Positions 12,898-25,566 of a DNA stretch of 64,000 nt are shown one piece after another. Location of the stretch: positions 18,169,893 to 18,233,892 of the forward strand of contig CP141149.1 of assembly GCA_035235625.1 (NCBI GenBank), in the 5' to 3' direction. The position numbers and the translations under genes were made by a program. A model generated the notes under the pieces. The model was not told where the DNA came from, searched no databases, and was given only the letters and a program-made list of their open reading frames with translations. This DNA is from Saururus chinensis. Taxonomy: Eukaryota; Streptophyta; Magnoliopsida; Piperales; Saururaceae. Every line of letters starts with the position of its first letter. Position 1 is the first letter of the stretch.

Positions 12898-15800
12898 ATG
12901 GGTATCATCGAGAAGATTAAAGAAATTGAAGCCGAGATGGCTCGTACCCAGAAAAATAAGGCGACAGGTCTCTCATCTGAACTGTCAGCTGATGTCATTT
13001 ATTTTCATTGGATTGAAACTTTGTGCTTTAAGAACTGATGCTTCAGCTATCGTCTAATCTCTTTTCCGAATAATGGCGCAATTTGGTTTATTTATGGCAT
13101 TGCAGAGTACCATCTTGGGCAACTGAAAGCTAAAATAGCAAAACTGAGGACTCAGCTACTAGAGCCTCCGAAGGTTTCTGAGTATTTTTATCTTTGTTCC
13201 TTGATTGATGCATAAGCACTTTTTTATGGAAAGTTCACTCCATTCTTTATATGTTAGATACTTCTATTCACTGGAGCTCTATGTATACAAATTTACAAGT
13301 TATGTTTTAGGGTTCTAGTGGAGCTGGAGAGGGTTTTGAGGTTACAAAATATGGCCACGGGCGCGTTGCACTAATAGGGTTTCCAAGGTTTGTTTGCCTC
13401 TTGAAGTAGTTTCAATCAGAACACGTAAAAAAAGCAAAACATGCTATTATATAATTTCTTTTACAGTTCATTTAGGGCACTACTTACAGAATATCCTTTT
13501 CTTTATTATTAGTGTGGGGAAGTCGACACTGTTGACTCTACTAACGGGAACACATTCGGAGGCTGCTTCTTATGAGTTTACTACTCTCACCTGCATTCCA
13601 GGCATTATTCATTACAATGATACGAAGATTCAGCTTCTTGATCTTCCTGGGATCATTGAAGGAGCTTCTGAGGGGAAAGGGCGTGGTAGGCAGGTACATA
13701 ATTTTGCACTTTTTTCCATTTAGATTAATGAGTCATAGCTTATGGTTATGTTTTCTTTTTATGAACAACTGACTAATAGCTATTTCATTTCTTTAGAAGA
13801 AATGAGAAGTTTGATTGCTGTGTAATTCTCTTTAGCAAGTGATTAATCATAAATGTATGCATGGATGTCTAACGTTAATCCTATTTTCTGCTGTCACTGT
13901 TCTGGAGCAATATATTGCTTATCATATTAATTACTATATGTCAGCTTGTTTATAGCAATTTTTGTCTTATCTAAATGCACTGGGTTTTGAGCATAGTCAG
14001 AAGGTTCTTCTGTTATATATGTTTACTTCAATTATGGGAATATTCTAAAAAAAAAATATGTGTTTGATAAATGTTAATATTATGACTCAGAAAATGCTTG
14101 GGCGTTTGTTTCTATGTCAATTTTTTATCCTATGTCATGAGCATACTATGAACCTATGCGTCAGTTAACTTGCTGAATAAATATTAATACTTTTTAAAGG
14201 TTTACTGACTCGCTATTGTATATTCTCTATTGCTCACTCTATACTACTTTGCTTGCTTATGTGTCTCTGCTTTATGCTAACTATCATCTTGTTTTTTTTC
14301 TTGAGTACGTTTTGGTGTTAGTATTGGTTTAGACTTTCATACTGGTTGAAGGTTCACTTTTCAGGTGATTGCTGTCTCCAAGTCATCAGACATAGTCTTG
14401 ATGGTTCTTGATGCCTCCAAAGTAAGTTTTAAATCTCTCAGTATTTGCACTTTTCCATTTTCACAGTCCCAAAAGTTATGATCTATGTGATATCTGTAGT
14501 TATAATAGTCTTGCTTTTGCTTTGCCTGAAATTTTGGTTGAAACTAGTTATACCACAATTACAATTTTCTTTGAAGGGTTACTACATATTATCTATGTGC
14601 ATCTTCCGTATTGTGCGTGTCCACAAATATTACTTCTAATTGACAGTTTTCATACAGAGTGAGGGTCACCGCCAAATATTAACCAAAGAGCTGGAAGCTG
14701 TGGGCTTGCGTTTAAACAAGAGACCACCTCAAGTAAGGCCAAATTTTGTAATACCTGGCAAGCTTATTCTTTCGTAGTGCTTTCTGTTGTGAATGTTCAT
14801 ACGTCCTGGTGTTGGATTCACTCCCTTGCTGGAGGAAACAGTTAATAGTGTTAAAATTCTGGATGAAGGTGTCATTGTGTGAAGCTCTTGTCTGTATCTG
14901 CATTGTTGCATTCTGGATGTACTGCAGTTAGATTGACCAATCACAGGTTGACAGGATGTGATGGACTGAGATAATTATAATGTAAATCTTTTCTTGATGG
15001 TTTTTTGTTGATTTGAATTTAGCGCAGAGGTTAAAAATTTTCTTGTAATTCTGAATCTGGCTCGTATTACTGTTAGTTTTTTTAAAACTCTATCTGAACT
15101 CTTATTGATAGAGTTGGTGGGTAGGGTTAGAAGCTGTCACCCTAGGTAGGATATGCAGCTATAGATCTTGAGCGAGTCGTTCTTACATGATATGTTTATG
15201 CATCTCCGATAGTTTCTTTTTGATAGGTAAGAGTCGTGCAACCCTTTATGCCAATGGGATTTGTCCCTGGGACCTCTCCCAATAGCTGGAGAGATCCAAA
15301 TTGCACACTGAAGTCTGGATTGGCTGTAGCTCCACTATTAGCTCACCTTGCTTAGGTGGCTGTAGCTCCACTACTTAGTTCACCTTGTTTAGGCCTTTTG
15401 TCTTTCCAAGTTATGCTTTTGTCCAGTTGAAGTCAGGCTCAAGCAGATTAGATTCCTTCTTTTGTTGTCATCAAAAGTGCGCTATAATCCTCATTTGTCG
15501 TCCTATGATGCTTGTTGGCAGATATATTTTAAAAGGAAGAAGACTGGAGGAATTTCTTTCAATAGCACAATTGCATTGACACATGTTGATGAGAAGCTTT
15601 GCTATCAGATTCTGCACGAGTATAAAATACACAATGCAGAGGTACTCTTTTTCAATCAATATTCTCCTCTTACTCTATTTCGGAAGGCAGAAAACACAAG
15701 TCAGACAGGCAACTCTAGGTTTTTTAATCGAACATGTATATCTCCATAATTCTCTATTCCTGTGTTCTCCCCTTGTTGGATGTTTATCACTATCAGCTTA

Positions 15801-16753
15801 TACCCTTTCTTTTGGTTTTGCACCAGATTTTGTTTCGTGAGGATGCCACTGTTGATGATCTAATTGATGTTATAGAAGGCAACCGCAAGTACATGAAGTG
15901 TATTTATGTCTATAACAAAATTGATGTAATTGGTATTGATGATGTGGACACACTGGCCCGCCAACCAAACTCGGTTGTAATTAGTTGCAACTTGAAGGCA
16001 GGATCTTTTGCCTCAGTTCTTTATTGGAGTAGTTTTTTTATCCTTTGGTGTTTATGAACATTTTGAAGATATTTATGTCTGGATTGTTAAATTGTGTATT
16101 GTGACTGATATTAAGCTTGTTGTCTGTGTTACAGCTGAACTTAGACAGATTACTGGCAAAGATGTGGGAGGCAATGGGGCTTGTGAGAATTTATACAAAG
16201 CCGCAGGGGCAGCAACCTGATTTTACAGATCCTGTAGTTCTTTCAGCTGTAGGTGTTGTATTCCTTATGTTTTTTCTGTTGTTTTTGGCAGAATTTATGG
16301 TTGTAGTCATCGAACCTTTGTTTTGGTACTTACTTTCAGGATCGAGGTGGCTGCACAGTTGAAGATTTTTGTAATCATATCCACCGTAGTCTTGTTAAGG
16401 ATGTGAAGTATGTACTGGTATGGGGCACAAGTTCAAGGCACTATCCACAGCATTGTGGACTTTCTCACGTTCTTCATGATGAAGATGTGGTTCAGATAGT
16501 GAAGAAAAAGGTATCAAAACTGTTATTTTTACACAGAACTCTGTTTGTTTTTTGTCCCTTATTACATACCTATAGTTCCTCACTGTTTAACACCGCTACA
16601 AGTGATTATTATGTTTACTTCAAACTTGTAAAACATGTTAAATTTCTTGTATTTCAGGAGACGGATGAGGGTGGAAGAGGACGATTCAAGTCACACTCTA
16701 ATGCTCCTGCTCGGATATCCGACAGGGAGAAGAAGGCTCCTTTGAAACAATAA
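12898..16753 (+). CDS. DRG1: Developmentally regulated GTP-binding protein (DRG), 399 aa
   Basis: OBG/DRG-family GTPase of the plant DRG1 (animal DRG2-like) type. These cytosolic proteins associate with ribosomes and partner with a DFRP/RWDD1-like protein. Eleven coding exons: 12898-12967, 13106-13173, 13311-13387, 13513-13693, 14365-14421, 14658-14732, 15522-15641, 15827-15997, 16135-16248, 16340-16510, 16658-16753; total 1200 nt, phase kept throughout. The protein starts [16 protein letters not shown]. It has G1 GFPSVGKST (residues 69-77), G3 DLPG (115-118), the [11 protein letters not shown] stretch typical of DRGs, G4 NKID (246-249) and a C-terminal TGS domain ending in KKAPLKQ. Its length equals that of the Arabidopsis protein. 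Intron 8 has a GC donor (15998-15999). It looks intact. Confidence 0.97.
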
Positions 16754-17623
16754 TGATAGAGAAAGTCATGCCAATCAGTTAGTGCTATGTTTCAAGCCAA
16801 TCGAAGGAGCATTCATGATCCCATTACCTGAATATGGCAAAATTTTATGTTTTCTGAAGATGGTTTTTCATTGGTTACATGACGTCTCTTCTAGTGTTTC
16901 CCAGACAAACTTCCTGTACCTAGGGCATCTACATCACTAGCGGGCCGTTTTTTTTCCCATGCTTATTTAGTAAAATCAAGTAGACCTATTCACCCGCTGT
17001 TGTTATTTAGGCAAAACAGATGTTCTCAGGGACCAAAAGGTATGGTGAGTTGCCTAGACTTAATCCTTTGAAGATTTGATTGTGATCTCTAATAAGCTGA
17101 AGGTGAAGTTTTCTGTTCTGTACTTATAATTTTTGGGTTCCTCAGGCTATATGTATTCCTGTATTAGCAATATATTGACACCAAAACTTCACATTTATTT
17201 AAGAATCTGTATTAACTTATATACTTATATTCGTTAATCTTTGTCTTATGGCAATATGTTCTCCGTAGCTTGTGATTTGGATTAATTTTCAGATTGTGAT
17301 CTTCCTTAATATACCAACAATTTCCTTTTATATAGCTGTCAAGGAGTATAATGTTCTGATATGTAGGTCCCCATGCAAGTGGAACGCTTATATTATTTTA
17401 CAAGCACAAATTTGTGGTGTGACTGTGTGAAGCGTTAGGCTTCATTGAATAAATTCTATCCCGCCAGTCTTTTGGACACGACTGCTTCTCTTATGTTTCT
17501 TTTTTAAATGTTAGTATTATTTTTTACTTGTCCATTTCAAAAGTCTTGTTTTTGCACGACTTTCATGATCTTTTTATGTTACCACATTTACTTCATTAGT
17601 CTCGGTAATGTTTTATAATTTTT
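16754..17623. other. 3' region of DRG and intergenic DNA
   Basis: This holds the DRG 3' UTR and unremarkable AT-rich intergenic sequence. I see no ORF of note, repeat or RNA gene in it. Confidence 0.5.
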
Positions 17624-18056
17624 TCATCCCATATTAATAGTGACATTTAAAAAAATAATATTTTTGATGTCTTATATTAATAGTTATATTTAAAAAAATA
17701 GTAATTTTTATTTAATGATGAAACCTATATTTAGAAGAAGATAAAATAAGCTTATGATACTCTTTTTTGAGTGCCTAATCATTTAAATTGAATAAAATGG
17801 AGTTATTAATATAGAACAAAAATTTTTACCAAATAGATCTATTAATTTAAAATAGAGAGAGTATTTTTTAATTAAATGGTGAAACCCACATCGAAAAATA
17901 AGTTTATGATATTCTTGTTTAAGTATCCAACCACTTAAATTGAACAAAATTGTTTAAGTATCTAACCATTTAAATTAAACAAAATGAAGTTATTAATATA
18001 AAATAGATTTATTTGCCAAATGGAGCTATTAATGTGGGAGCGAGGGATGGAGTATT
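17624..18056. mobile_element. Stowaway-like MITE (decayed)
   Basis: The ends resemble the common plant motif of this class: CATCCCATATTAATAGT at the left, and CTATTAATGTGGGAGC followed by GGATGGAGTA at the right. Internal blocks TATGATACTCTTTTTTGAG and CATTTAAATTGAATAAAATG recur, and match the MITEs at 36670-36976 and 37478-37690 in opposite orientation. No coding capacity. The class assignment rests on the terminal motif only. Confidence 0.55.
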
Positions 18057-18139
18057 TTCTTTCGTATCCCATAAGGTCCTTGAAGATGCTTTCTATTTCA
18101 ATTGCTTGACCCCAATTTTATAAGCAATGAAAAAAAGAG

Positions 18140-18190
18140 TTTTTTTCATATTACCTAACCTAAGATATAAATATTTTCTATTCTCTTATT
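18140..18190 (+). repeat. Left arm of an inverted repeat enclosing the AT-rich array
   Basis: TTTTTTCATATTACCTAACC plus the following AAGATATAAATATTTTC is found inverted at 20663-20716, about 80 percent identical by eye. The two arms bracket the tandem array and its inserted transposon, suggesting the ends of one larger element of about 2.6 kb. Confidence 0.6.
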
Positions 18191-18721
18191 TTGTAAGTAA
18201 ATGTTTCATAAAATTGGGATTTACATAAAAATTTAAAAAATTGGATCAAAATACCTCTGCAGTAGGGGTTAAAATCATGTAAACTCGTCGGTGATGGTGC
18301 ATAAGCGAAGAAACAATCAAAGCTTAGAGGTGATTTGCGATTTTTGTTAGGTGATTCCCATCAACAACGAATTTCAATTTTCGTTTGGTGATTGTCAACC
18401 TGCATCACTTCATCGGCAATTGTGTTTTGTCCAAAAATTTATAGCCACTTATCCCTACAAATGAGCTGATGACATTTGCAACTCCAAAAAGGAATCATGA
18501 GATACTAGTTGGGAGAACATAATTATATAATAATAAAGAAGAATGTGGACGTGAAGGAAGAACTATGTGGAATAGCCTTGATGACCCCCAAAACTATTGT
18601 GTAAAGAGAGACTCTAGTATGGTTTTCTGTATGCAAGTTTTATTTTATAGAACATCTTCTGTAAGTATGTACACGATCTATAAAGCTTTCATCCCCGACT
18701 TAATGAACACTTGTATCACTA

Positions 18722-20345
18722 ATATATATTGGTGCATGTTGTGAATACTGTGTTTTCGAGTACACACAAAGAACATATATTGTGTTATCGTATATGCAAT
18801 ATTGTATTGTCAATAACATGTATTGTTGACATATTATGTTATCATATATGCTATATGAGTCACATCATATTATGGGTCTTCAACTCAAAGAACATATATT
18901 ATGTATCGTTAACACGATGTGATGAATATTGTGTTATGGTATATGTGATATAGAGCATATCATACTATGAATTATCAGTTTAAATAACACATATATCATA
19001 CTATCATTAACATGAAATGACGAATATCGTGTTGTCATATATGTTATATGAAGTATATCGTATTATCAAGAACACGTATTAGTAACATGTCATGTTATTG
19101 TATATGTAATATGAACCATATCATATTATAGGCATGGAAGGCCGTATCGGGCCATCGGCTGACACCGATATAGTATGGGGGGCAATACGCATCCCACATG
19201 AATCAACGTATCGGCCGTACCGTATCGATATGACCGATACATATCGATACACTATTAAAAAAATTAATTTTTTATTTAAAAAAATAACTTTTTTTTGAAA
19301 AAAATTGAAATTTTTTTCTTTAAAACAAAATCACAATTCAAACCCAAACTTCTTCGAAAGTTTATGTTTTTGTTATATTAAAAATAATATTTTTAAAGTT
19401 ATATGAGATTAATACGGGTAGGTCCATGCAATTTACATAATTTTTTTTACATATAGTGCTCCACAAATATACATTTATTTAAATATATAACTTAGATTCA
19501 TATTAAGCATATTATTTTTTTTTAAAATAAACTAATTTTAGAGCACTTAATATGGGAAAGAATGACCAATAATTTGTATGGGACAAATAACAATAGTGTA
19601 TGGTTCCAAATGAACTAATTTTAGAATACCCGTATCTGTTTATACGACATTCTACGGTTTTATTATGCTCTAAAAGAAGTATTATAATAATTTATTATTA
19701 GTTATAATATTTTTTTTATGTTTATAAAAGGGTTTATGCCCGTTTCGGCACGTACTAAACGTATCATCAGCGCGTACCTGTATCCATAGTCATCGATACT
19801 GTCATCTGTATTAACACTGCCTTCCATGATTATAGGTCACTGACTCAAAGAACACATATTATGTTATTGTTAACACGATATGATGAATATCGTGTTATCA
19901 TATATAAGATATGGAACATTCGTATTATGGGTCACTGGATCAAAGAGCACATGTCGTGTTATCATTAACACGATATGATAAATATTGTGTTATTGTATAT
20001 GCAATATAGAGCATATCGTATTATGGGTTGCTGGCTCGGAGAATACTCATCATGTTATTGTTATATACGATATGACAAATATCGTGTTATTGTATATGCA
20101 ATGTGGTAATTATTGTGTTATCATATATGCTATATGGAGTATATAATATTATCAATAACACGTATTATTGGCAAGCCGTGTTATCGTATATGCGATATGA
20201 GCCACATTATATTATGAGTCGCTAGTGCAAAAAACACATAACGTGTTATTAGTAACATAATATAACGCATATCGTATTATCAATAAAACGTATTATTAAC
20301 ATGTCATGTTATCATGGATGTAATGTGAGTCAGATAGTATTATGA
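18722..20345. repeat. AT-rich degenerate tandem array, interrupted by a DNA transposon
   Basis: Units combine a TGTTATCGTATATGC-like motif, a CATATCGTATTATG-like motif, a CTCAAAGAACACATAT-like motif and AACACGATATGATGAATATC. They recur about every 95 to 160 bp, with many small inverted repeats (ATATCGTG and CACGATAT). It is interrupted at 19133-19828 by a transposon whose target duplication ATTATAGG is array sequence. No coding capacity. Confidence 0.75.
19133..19828 (+). mobile_element. Non-autonomous DNA transposon, CATGGAAGG family (copy 2, best bounded)
   Basis: 696 bp with inverted ends CATGGAAGGC and GCCTTCCATG, flanked by perfect 8-bp duplications ATTATAGG (19125-19132 and 19829-19836). 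The subterminal regions are rich in CGTATCG and CGATACATATCGATAC motifs; the middle is A/T-rich. There is no transposase. An 8-bp duplication fits hAT or P superfamilies, but the terminal bases are not the usual hAT TAGGG type, so the superfamily is open. Related copies lie at 2146 and 33569. Confidence 0.85.
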
Positions 20346-22562
20346 GCCATTCTATCCATTATGCTAGAGAATAAGTTGTCAATGCTAGAGAAATGACAAT
20401 TTTTTTTACCGAGAAAGCTTTTGCGGAGAAAAATAATAATAGGCTTTACCACCTCTAACGACCTGCTAATGAGTCATTATTGATGGTCTGCCTCTGGTGG
20501 GCCATCATTAATAATTCACTGACAATGATACCTCCCCACCAAAATGGTGTCCCCAACCCTGTTTACTTTTTATTAATAAAATAAGAACTTGAGTATGAGT
20601 TCATTTAGGATCAAGGGTACTTTTGTCCTAAACTAGGTCATATGGGATTAAGTATTAAAATTTAAAGATTATAAAATATTTATACCTTAGGTTAGGTTAG
20701 ATAATATGAAAAAATCTTAATAAAAAATGGAAAATAGACATGGTGTCAAAATGGTTGTGCACGATTTATGTGCCCGTAGACTTTGCATTTTATATGTTCC
20801 TTTTTAGCCCTTCTTATGATCCATTTCCCTTTCCCATCGTAAGATGATACTACCTTAGAATGTGCCAAGTAGATAAGAACTACATTTGTTGGTGGCAAAA
20901 TAAAGAGTGAGTAAATGAGGAGTGATCTCAATATTCCTGTTTTAATTGCTCGATGCATGATGAACATTCGATGTTTGAGGCACTTGGCCATTCTTGCAGG
21001 GGTTGGCTGAAGTTACAATTTGATTGGTAAACAAAACTGATGAGTGATTTATCTGAGTAATGGAGGTAAGTGTACCAGAGGTTTCCGATCCCAAAGTGGC
21101 GGAAAAACGTTAAAACTAATAGAGCAATCAGAGATGGAGTGTAATCAGTAACTCAACATTGAAGATTGACAATAACATCCAATGACATACAAGTGGGTTC
21201 CAAACTAGGGTTGGTGCAAATGCCCAATCTTACACAGAAGCAAAGCTTAAGGGTTGTGATACTTATTGGGGCGCTGTACACTTAAAGTGCATGCGTTGCG
21301 TTGTAGGAACTGCTACACTGTTATAAACCTGACCATTGGGGCCAAAGAACTCAGATACAGGCCCTAAAAATTAAGATGCATATGCATGGGCACAAGTGCT
21401 CAACTTGAACAATGAAGTATCTTTTTTATTTTATTTTCTTAGATTGATTTGTTTGTTAATCCAGGCAAACAGCAGGGCCAGCCATACATGGACGTGGGGG
21501 TCTTATACATAATGACTACTCAAGTGAACATAACATTTGAAGCCGCTCCAAGGTTAAAATTACCAAAACCAAGCAATCATGCAATTGTAGTAAAAACCTA
21601 AAAACAATAGGTGCTCATCTTTTCAACAAAACTTGTCAGTCCAAGGCCGGGCCAAGGGCAGCATAAGGCCAACAGCGATGCCGAGGGTAGGGTGTTGCCT
21701 GAGACTGGACCGGGCGAGGGGTAGACATGGGGTAAGTGGTATAAAGGAGGGGGTAGGTGATTAAAAAATGAGTTTACACTGGTGCAAGATCGACAGATTT
21801 AGTTCTTGTGAGTGGGGGAAAAAAGGAGGCAGAATTAGAGGCATTCTTTGAATGCAGTTACGTGCCGAGGACAGATTTAGTCGTTTTCTTTCTGTTTTTT
21901 TATTTATTTATATATAATCACTTATTAGTTGCTTGGAAGGACCGCGGTTACAATTGACATTTACAGCCAATGGTGTGTGAATGCTAATTAGCCAGATACG
22001 ACTGTAAAAAAATTAAAAATTTGGCTACTTCTGCTAGTGTGTGCACTATCGATCTCACATATAAATAGCTCCTAAGCATTTTTTACGTTAGGCTTATGGT
22101 AAGTAGGGAGCATAGTAAAAAGCTTCTTATATTTTCATACATTTCAGAGTTGTATTGGGCACTGCCATTGATTGTGATTGCCTCACACCCGATCCAAAGC
22201 GGAAGGAACATAAGTTTTTTGAATTGTTTAGTTGCTTGTATCTTAATTATTTTTAGGCATTGCTCATTTGTAGGATTACATATACGATTCACAACAAAAA
22301 TGGTTTGACCCATTTGCACTAATAAGATATGTATGAATCACTATAGTTGTGCTTGATTCCCACCTAAACTTGATGAAAATGGTTAAATTGATTATAAATT
22401 GCACACTATAATCTTTGATGTTTGTTGAAATTACATTTATAAATACTCCTTTTGTTTCAAAATAAGTATTGTATTTAATTTTTCAAAATGAACTAAAATT
22501 AATTTATTTTAAAAAATTAAATAAGATATTTATTTAAAAAAAATCAAATAAGACATTTATTT
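20346..22562. other. Gene-free DNA, including the right arm of an inverted repeat
   Basis: The segment 20663-20716 is the inverted partner of 18140-18190. The rest is single-copy-looking sequence; small open frames on both strands show no domain. A GC-richer patch with AGGCCGGGCC-type runs at about 21640-21730 has no recognisable coding content. Confidence 0.45.
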
Positions 22563-23220
22563 TAGGAAGGGTGTTAATGAGCTGAATATCATCGAGCTTT
22601 AGTATTTGGGCTTGAGCTCAAAACTTCAATTTATAATTCGAGTAGAGCTCAACTCGAGCTGAGTTATTGTGATCATTGTTTGGTTTTGTAATTCATGGTC
22701 CAGAGGTATTTAGAGAAAAATTACTAATACCAACATAGTCAGAATGTGGGATTATAAAACCAAATGAAGCCATTTTAGTGGATTTTGATTTTCTAATTTA
22801 GACTATCAAATGAAGTTATTTTAGTTGATTTTAATTTTCTAATTTAGATTATCAATATTAAACAAAAGGAGGAAAGTTTTATAAAAAAATAATTCTAGCT
22901 CTCACAAGACATATTATTTATTCCCTCTAACAAAAAACATGAGATAGTTGTGCATGAAAAAAGTGAAAATGATATATTTAATAAAAGGAGTTAAAATTTG
23001 GGAGATATGAAATCTATATATAGTGTGTAATATGTATATGTATATATTTAAAAAATAATATATAAAATGTGACTTTAAGTTTTTCTTAAGTTTCGAGCCG
23101 AATCGAGTCAAACGCATGTATGTTTAAGCTTGGCTTGACCAACTTCCAATTTGAGCTCGAATGCGAGTCGAATCGAGTCCAACGTGAACCGAGTTAAGTT
23201 TTTGAGCTTGCTTTAACCCG
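22563..23220. mobile_element. Decayed hAT-like element
   Basis: The left side reads AAGGGTGTTAATGAGCTGAA, then repeated GAGCTCAACTCGAGCTGAG-type motifs. The right side has TTGAGCTCGAATGCGAGTCG. These subterminal motifs match the well-bounded hAT element at 55556-56925. Clean ends and target duplication are lost. No ORF. Confidence 0.45.
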
Positions 23221-25190
23221 AAGAGAGTATATATTAATAAATTTGATAATATTAAGGGTATTTTTGTTATTTATAAACATCTATTAACGAATTAATTTTT
23301 AAACCTAAAAGTGTTAGGCTATAAGTGCAGTTTCAACAAACGTAAGTCTAGCCTTTTTAGTCGAGTGCTCGAACTTAAAAAAGCCATTAACCAAATATGT
23401 ATTGGAAAGAGGTTAAATGCAGGGATAAAATAATTTTTGTAAATATGATAAAAAGTATTAAATGATTAAAAAATGCAATGTATGTATGAATCCTCCCCTT
23501 CAATCCATCCTAACTGATCATGCAGGTACATTAAATAAATAAAAATAAACATTTAATCAATTGGTATCAACAGATGGGATCCACCATCCTTTCCAAAAGT
23601 GGTCAACTACCACCAAGAAGTCAAAAATAAAAGGGCACTTGTCTAGTCTTTACGCCAAGGCTGATGTCAACCCTGGGGGAAGTTTCGTCCTCCCGCTTAT
23701 AACTTCTTGGATATCTTTCACTTTAGGCCATCGATTATTAGGATTGGCATTGCCCATGCTATTGCATATTAAGTGTTAAATTTTTGTGATGTTGAGATAT
23801 ATTGGTTCAAAAAATTTCCATGCATCTCAAGTCCCAATAATTGTACAATGCGTCAATGACTTTCTCTATGCCCCTCTCTCTCAATGTTCATCTGGGTCTG
23901 TCATGGCAGCTGGTAAAGTTTGTCTTCTTCAGAAATGTTCCAACAAAGCTTTCAAGCTCACGAGGTAAAAAGCGTAGGGGAATAATTTGAAGCAGGGTTG
24001 TCGGATTGAGTTGGCTTCCCCCCGACTGTGTGACTGTCTGTCCACCACCACCACCCTCGTGATGGCTGCCTCGACATTCCACCACCGCCATTTAAAGTCT
24101 TAAACGCCCATCAAACGCTTACTTATCTCTTTCAAATGATAGTATAATAAATCTGTACGTCAGGCACTTGGTACCCACCAGGTAGTCCTGCCCATCCCTC
24201 TCTGATGCAAATCTCTCTCTCTCTCTTGCATCCCAGCGTATGCCATCTAAGAACCAATTGCTTTATTTACCCAGGTTCTTGCTCAATGTCAAGTGGAAAA
24301 TGGATAAGCAGCAGCTCCATGAACTCTTGTGTTTCCTTCTGATTATTGCAGCTAATCCTATGGCATCTTTTATCATTTCCATGATTCCTAGTTATCCCAT
24401 GCTCCATCTATCATGGTAAGAGCTTTGGGGAACAATGATAAAATAATTTTTTAAGGGTGAATTGTACAGGAGTCCTCTTTTACCTTTTGGCTGCTCTGAT
24501 TCGTATCTTTGCCTTTCACCTCTAGTTTAGATAGACTTTACATAGCCTATGTCTCTAGCTTCCTGTGTTTTTTCTTTATCAAAAATAATTTTTTTGGGGG
24601 GGGAAAGAGATCTAGATACTTAAAACAGAAGCGTTGTCTATATGTATCTATGACACTAGTCCATTTTGTATGCGAATGGTGGACTAGATGCTGAAGCAAT
24701 TCAGAACGAAAATGTTCTTTGTCAAAACTATAGACTTTTTTTAAGGATTAGTACTAGCAAGTGCAATATGACCCCAGCAATCCTATGAAAGCGCGTAATG
24801 GATCTATATCCTTTGTGGAACATGAGCATCACTCTAAACACACGTGAAGATTTGAGCCTGAACCTGCCAAATTAATGCCAATGGATCTCACGATATATGT
24901 GCCACTCTTCTACTTTCGTCGCTAAGCAGAGGCATAATAAAGCCTGCACGGCTGCACCCAAGGTATATGTAGAGAAACAAAACGAGCTTGCATGAGCTAC
25001 TTGACCGAAGTTGGTACGCCATGCACCCACGTACATCAACAAGAGCGAAATAACTTGTTCATAAATGCGTGCAATGTGTTCGTTAGCTCACCGGAACATA
25101 TATCGTTGCCTAAGGAAGAAAAAGTACCTGCAATTCATCTTCTATATTCACTCCACAAGACTACTACGGCAACGAAGTGAGATTCAAATT
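23221..25190. other. Intergenic DNA downstream of the IDD gene
   Basis: No gene, tRNA or structured repeat was seen, apart from a short (CT)n run at about 24210-24230. The end nearest 25190 probably includes the IDD 3' UTR. Confidence 0.45.
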
Positions 25191-25566
25191 AGTCTTTTTG
25201 ATCACTGAGTGCGAGAGAAGACAGTACCAGCTACGTCTTTGTCCTTGTTGTTTACTGTGGAAGTGCAAAATTTGCCATGTCCACGAGTTACTGAGACTGT
25301 CAGCAATAGTGAAGATTCTGAAGACGATGAAACTGCAGACCACAGTAAGATGACAAAAAGGAGAATGGTTGTGTCTTGAAAATTTCTGTATACTGAGGTT
25401 TTGGGAAACAAGCACACCCTCTCCCTTTGGAAGAGGTGGACAAAACAAACAAGTAGATGCCAAGATCTTGGTACAGTTTTGTGACAAACAACAAAAGGTA
25501 ATAGAACAAGAAGTATATATGGTGTAAAAAGACATGTAGTACAGAAACAGTAGCCCTTGTTCAAGC

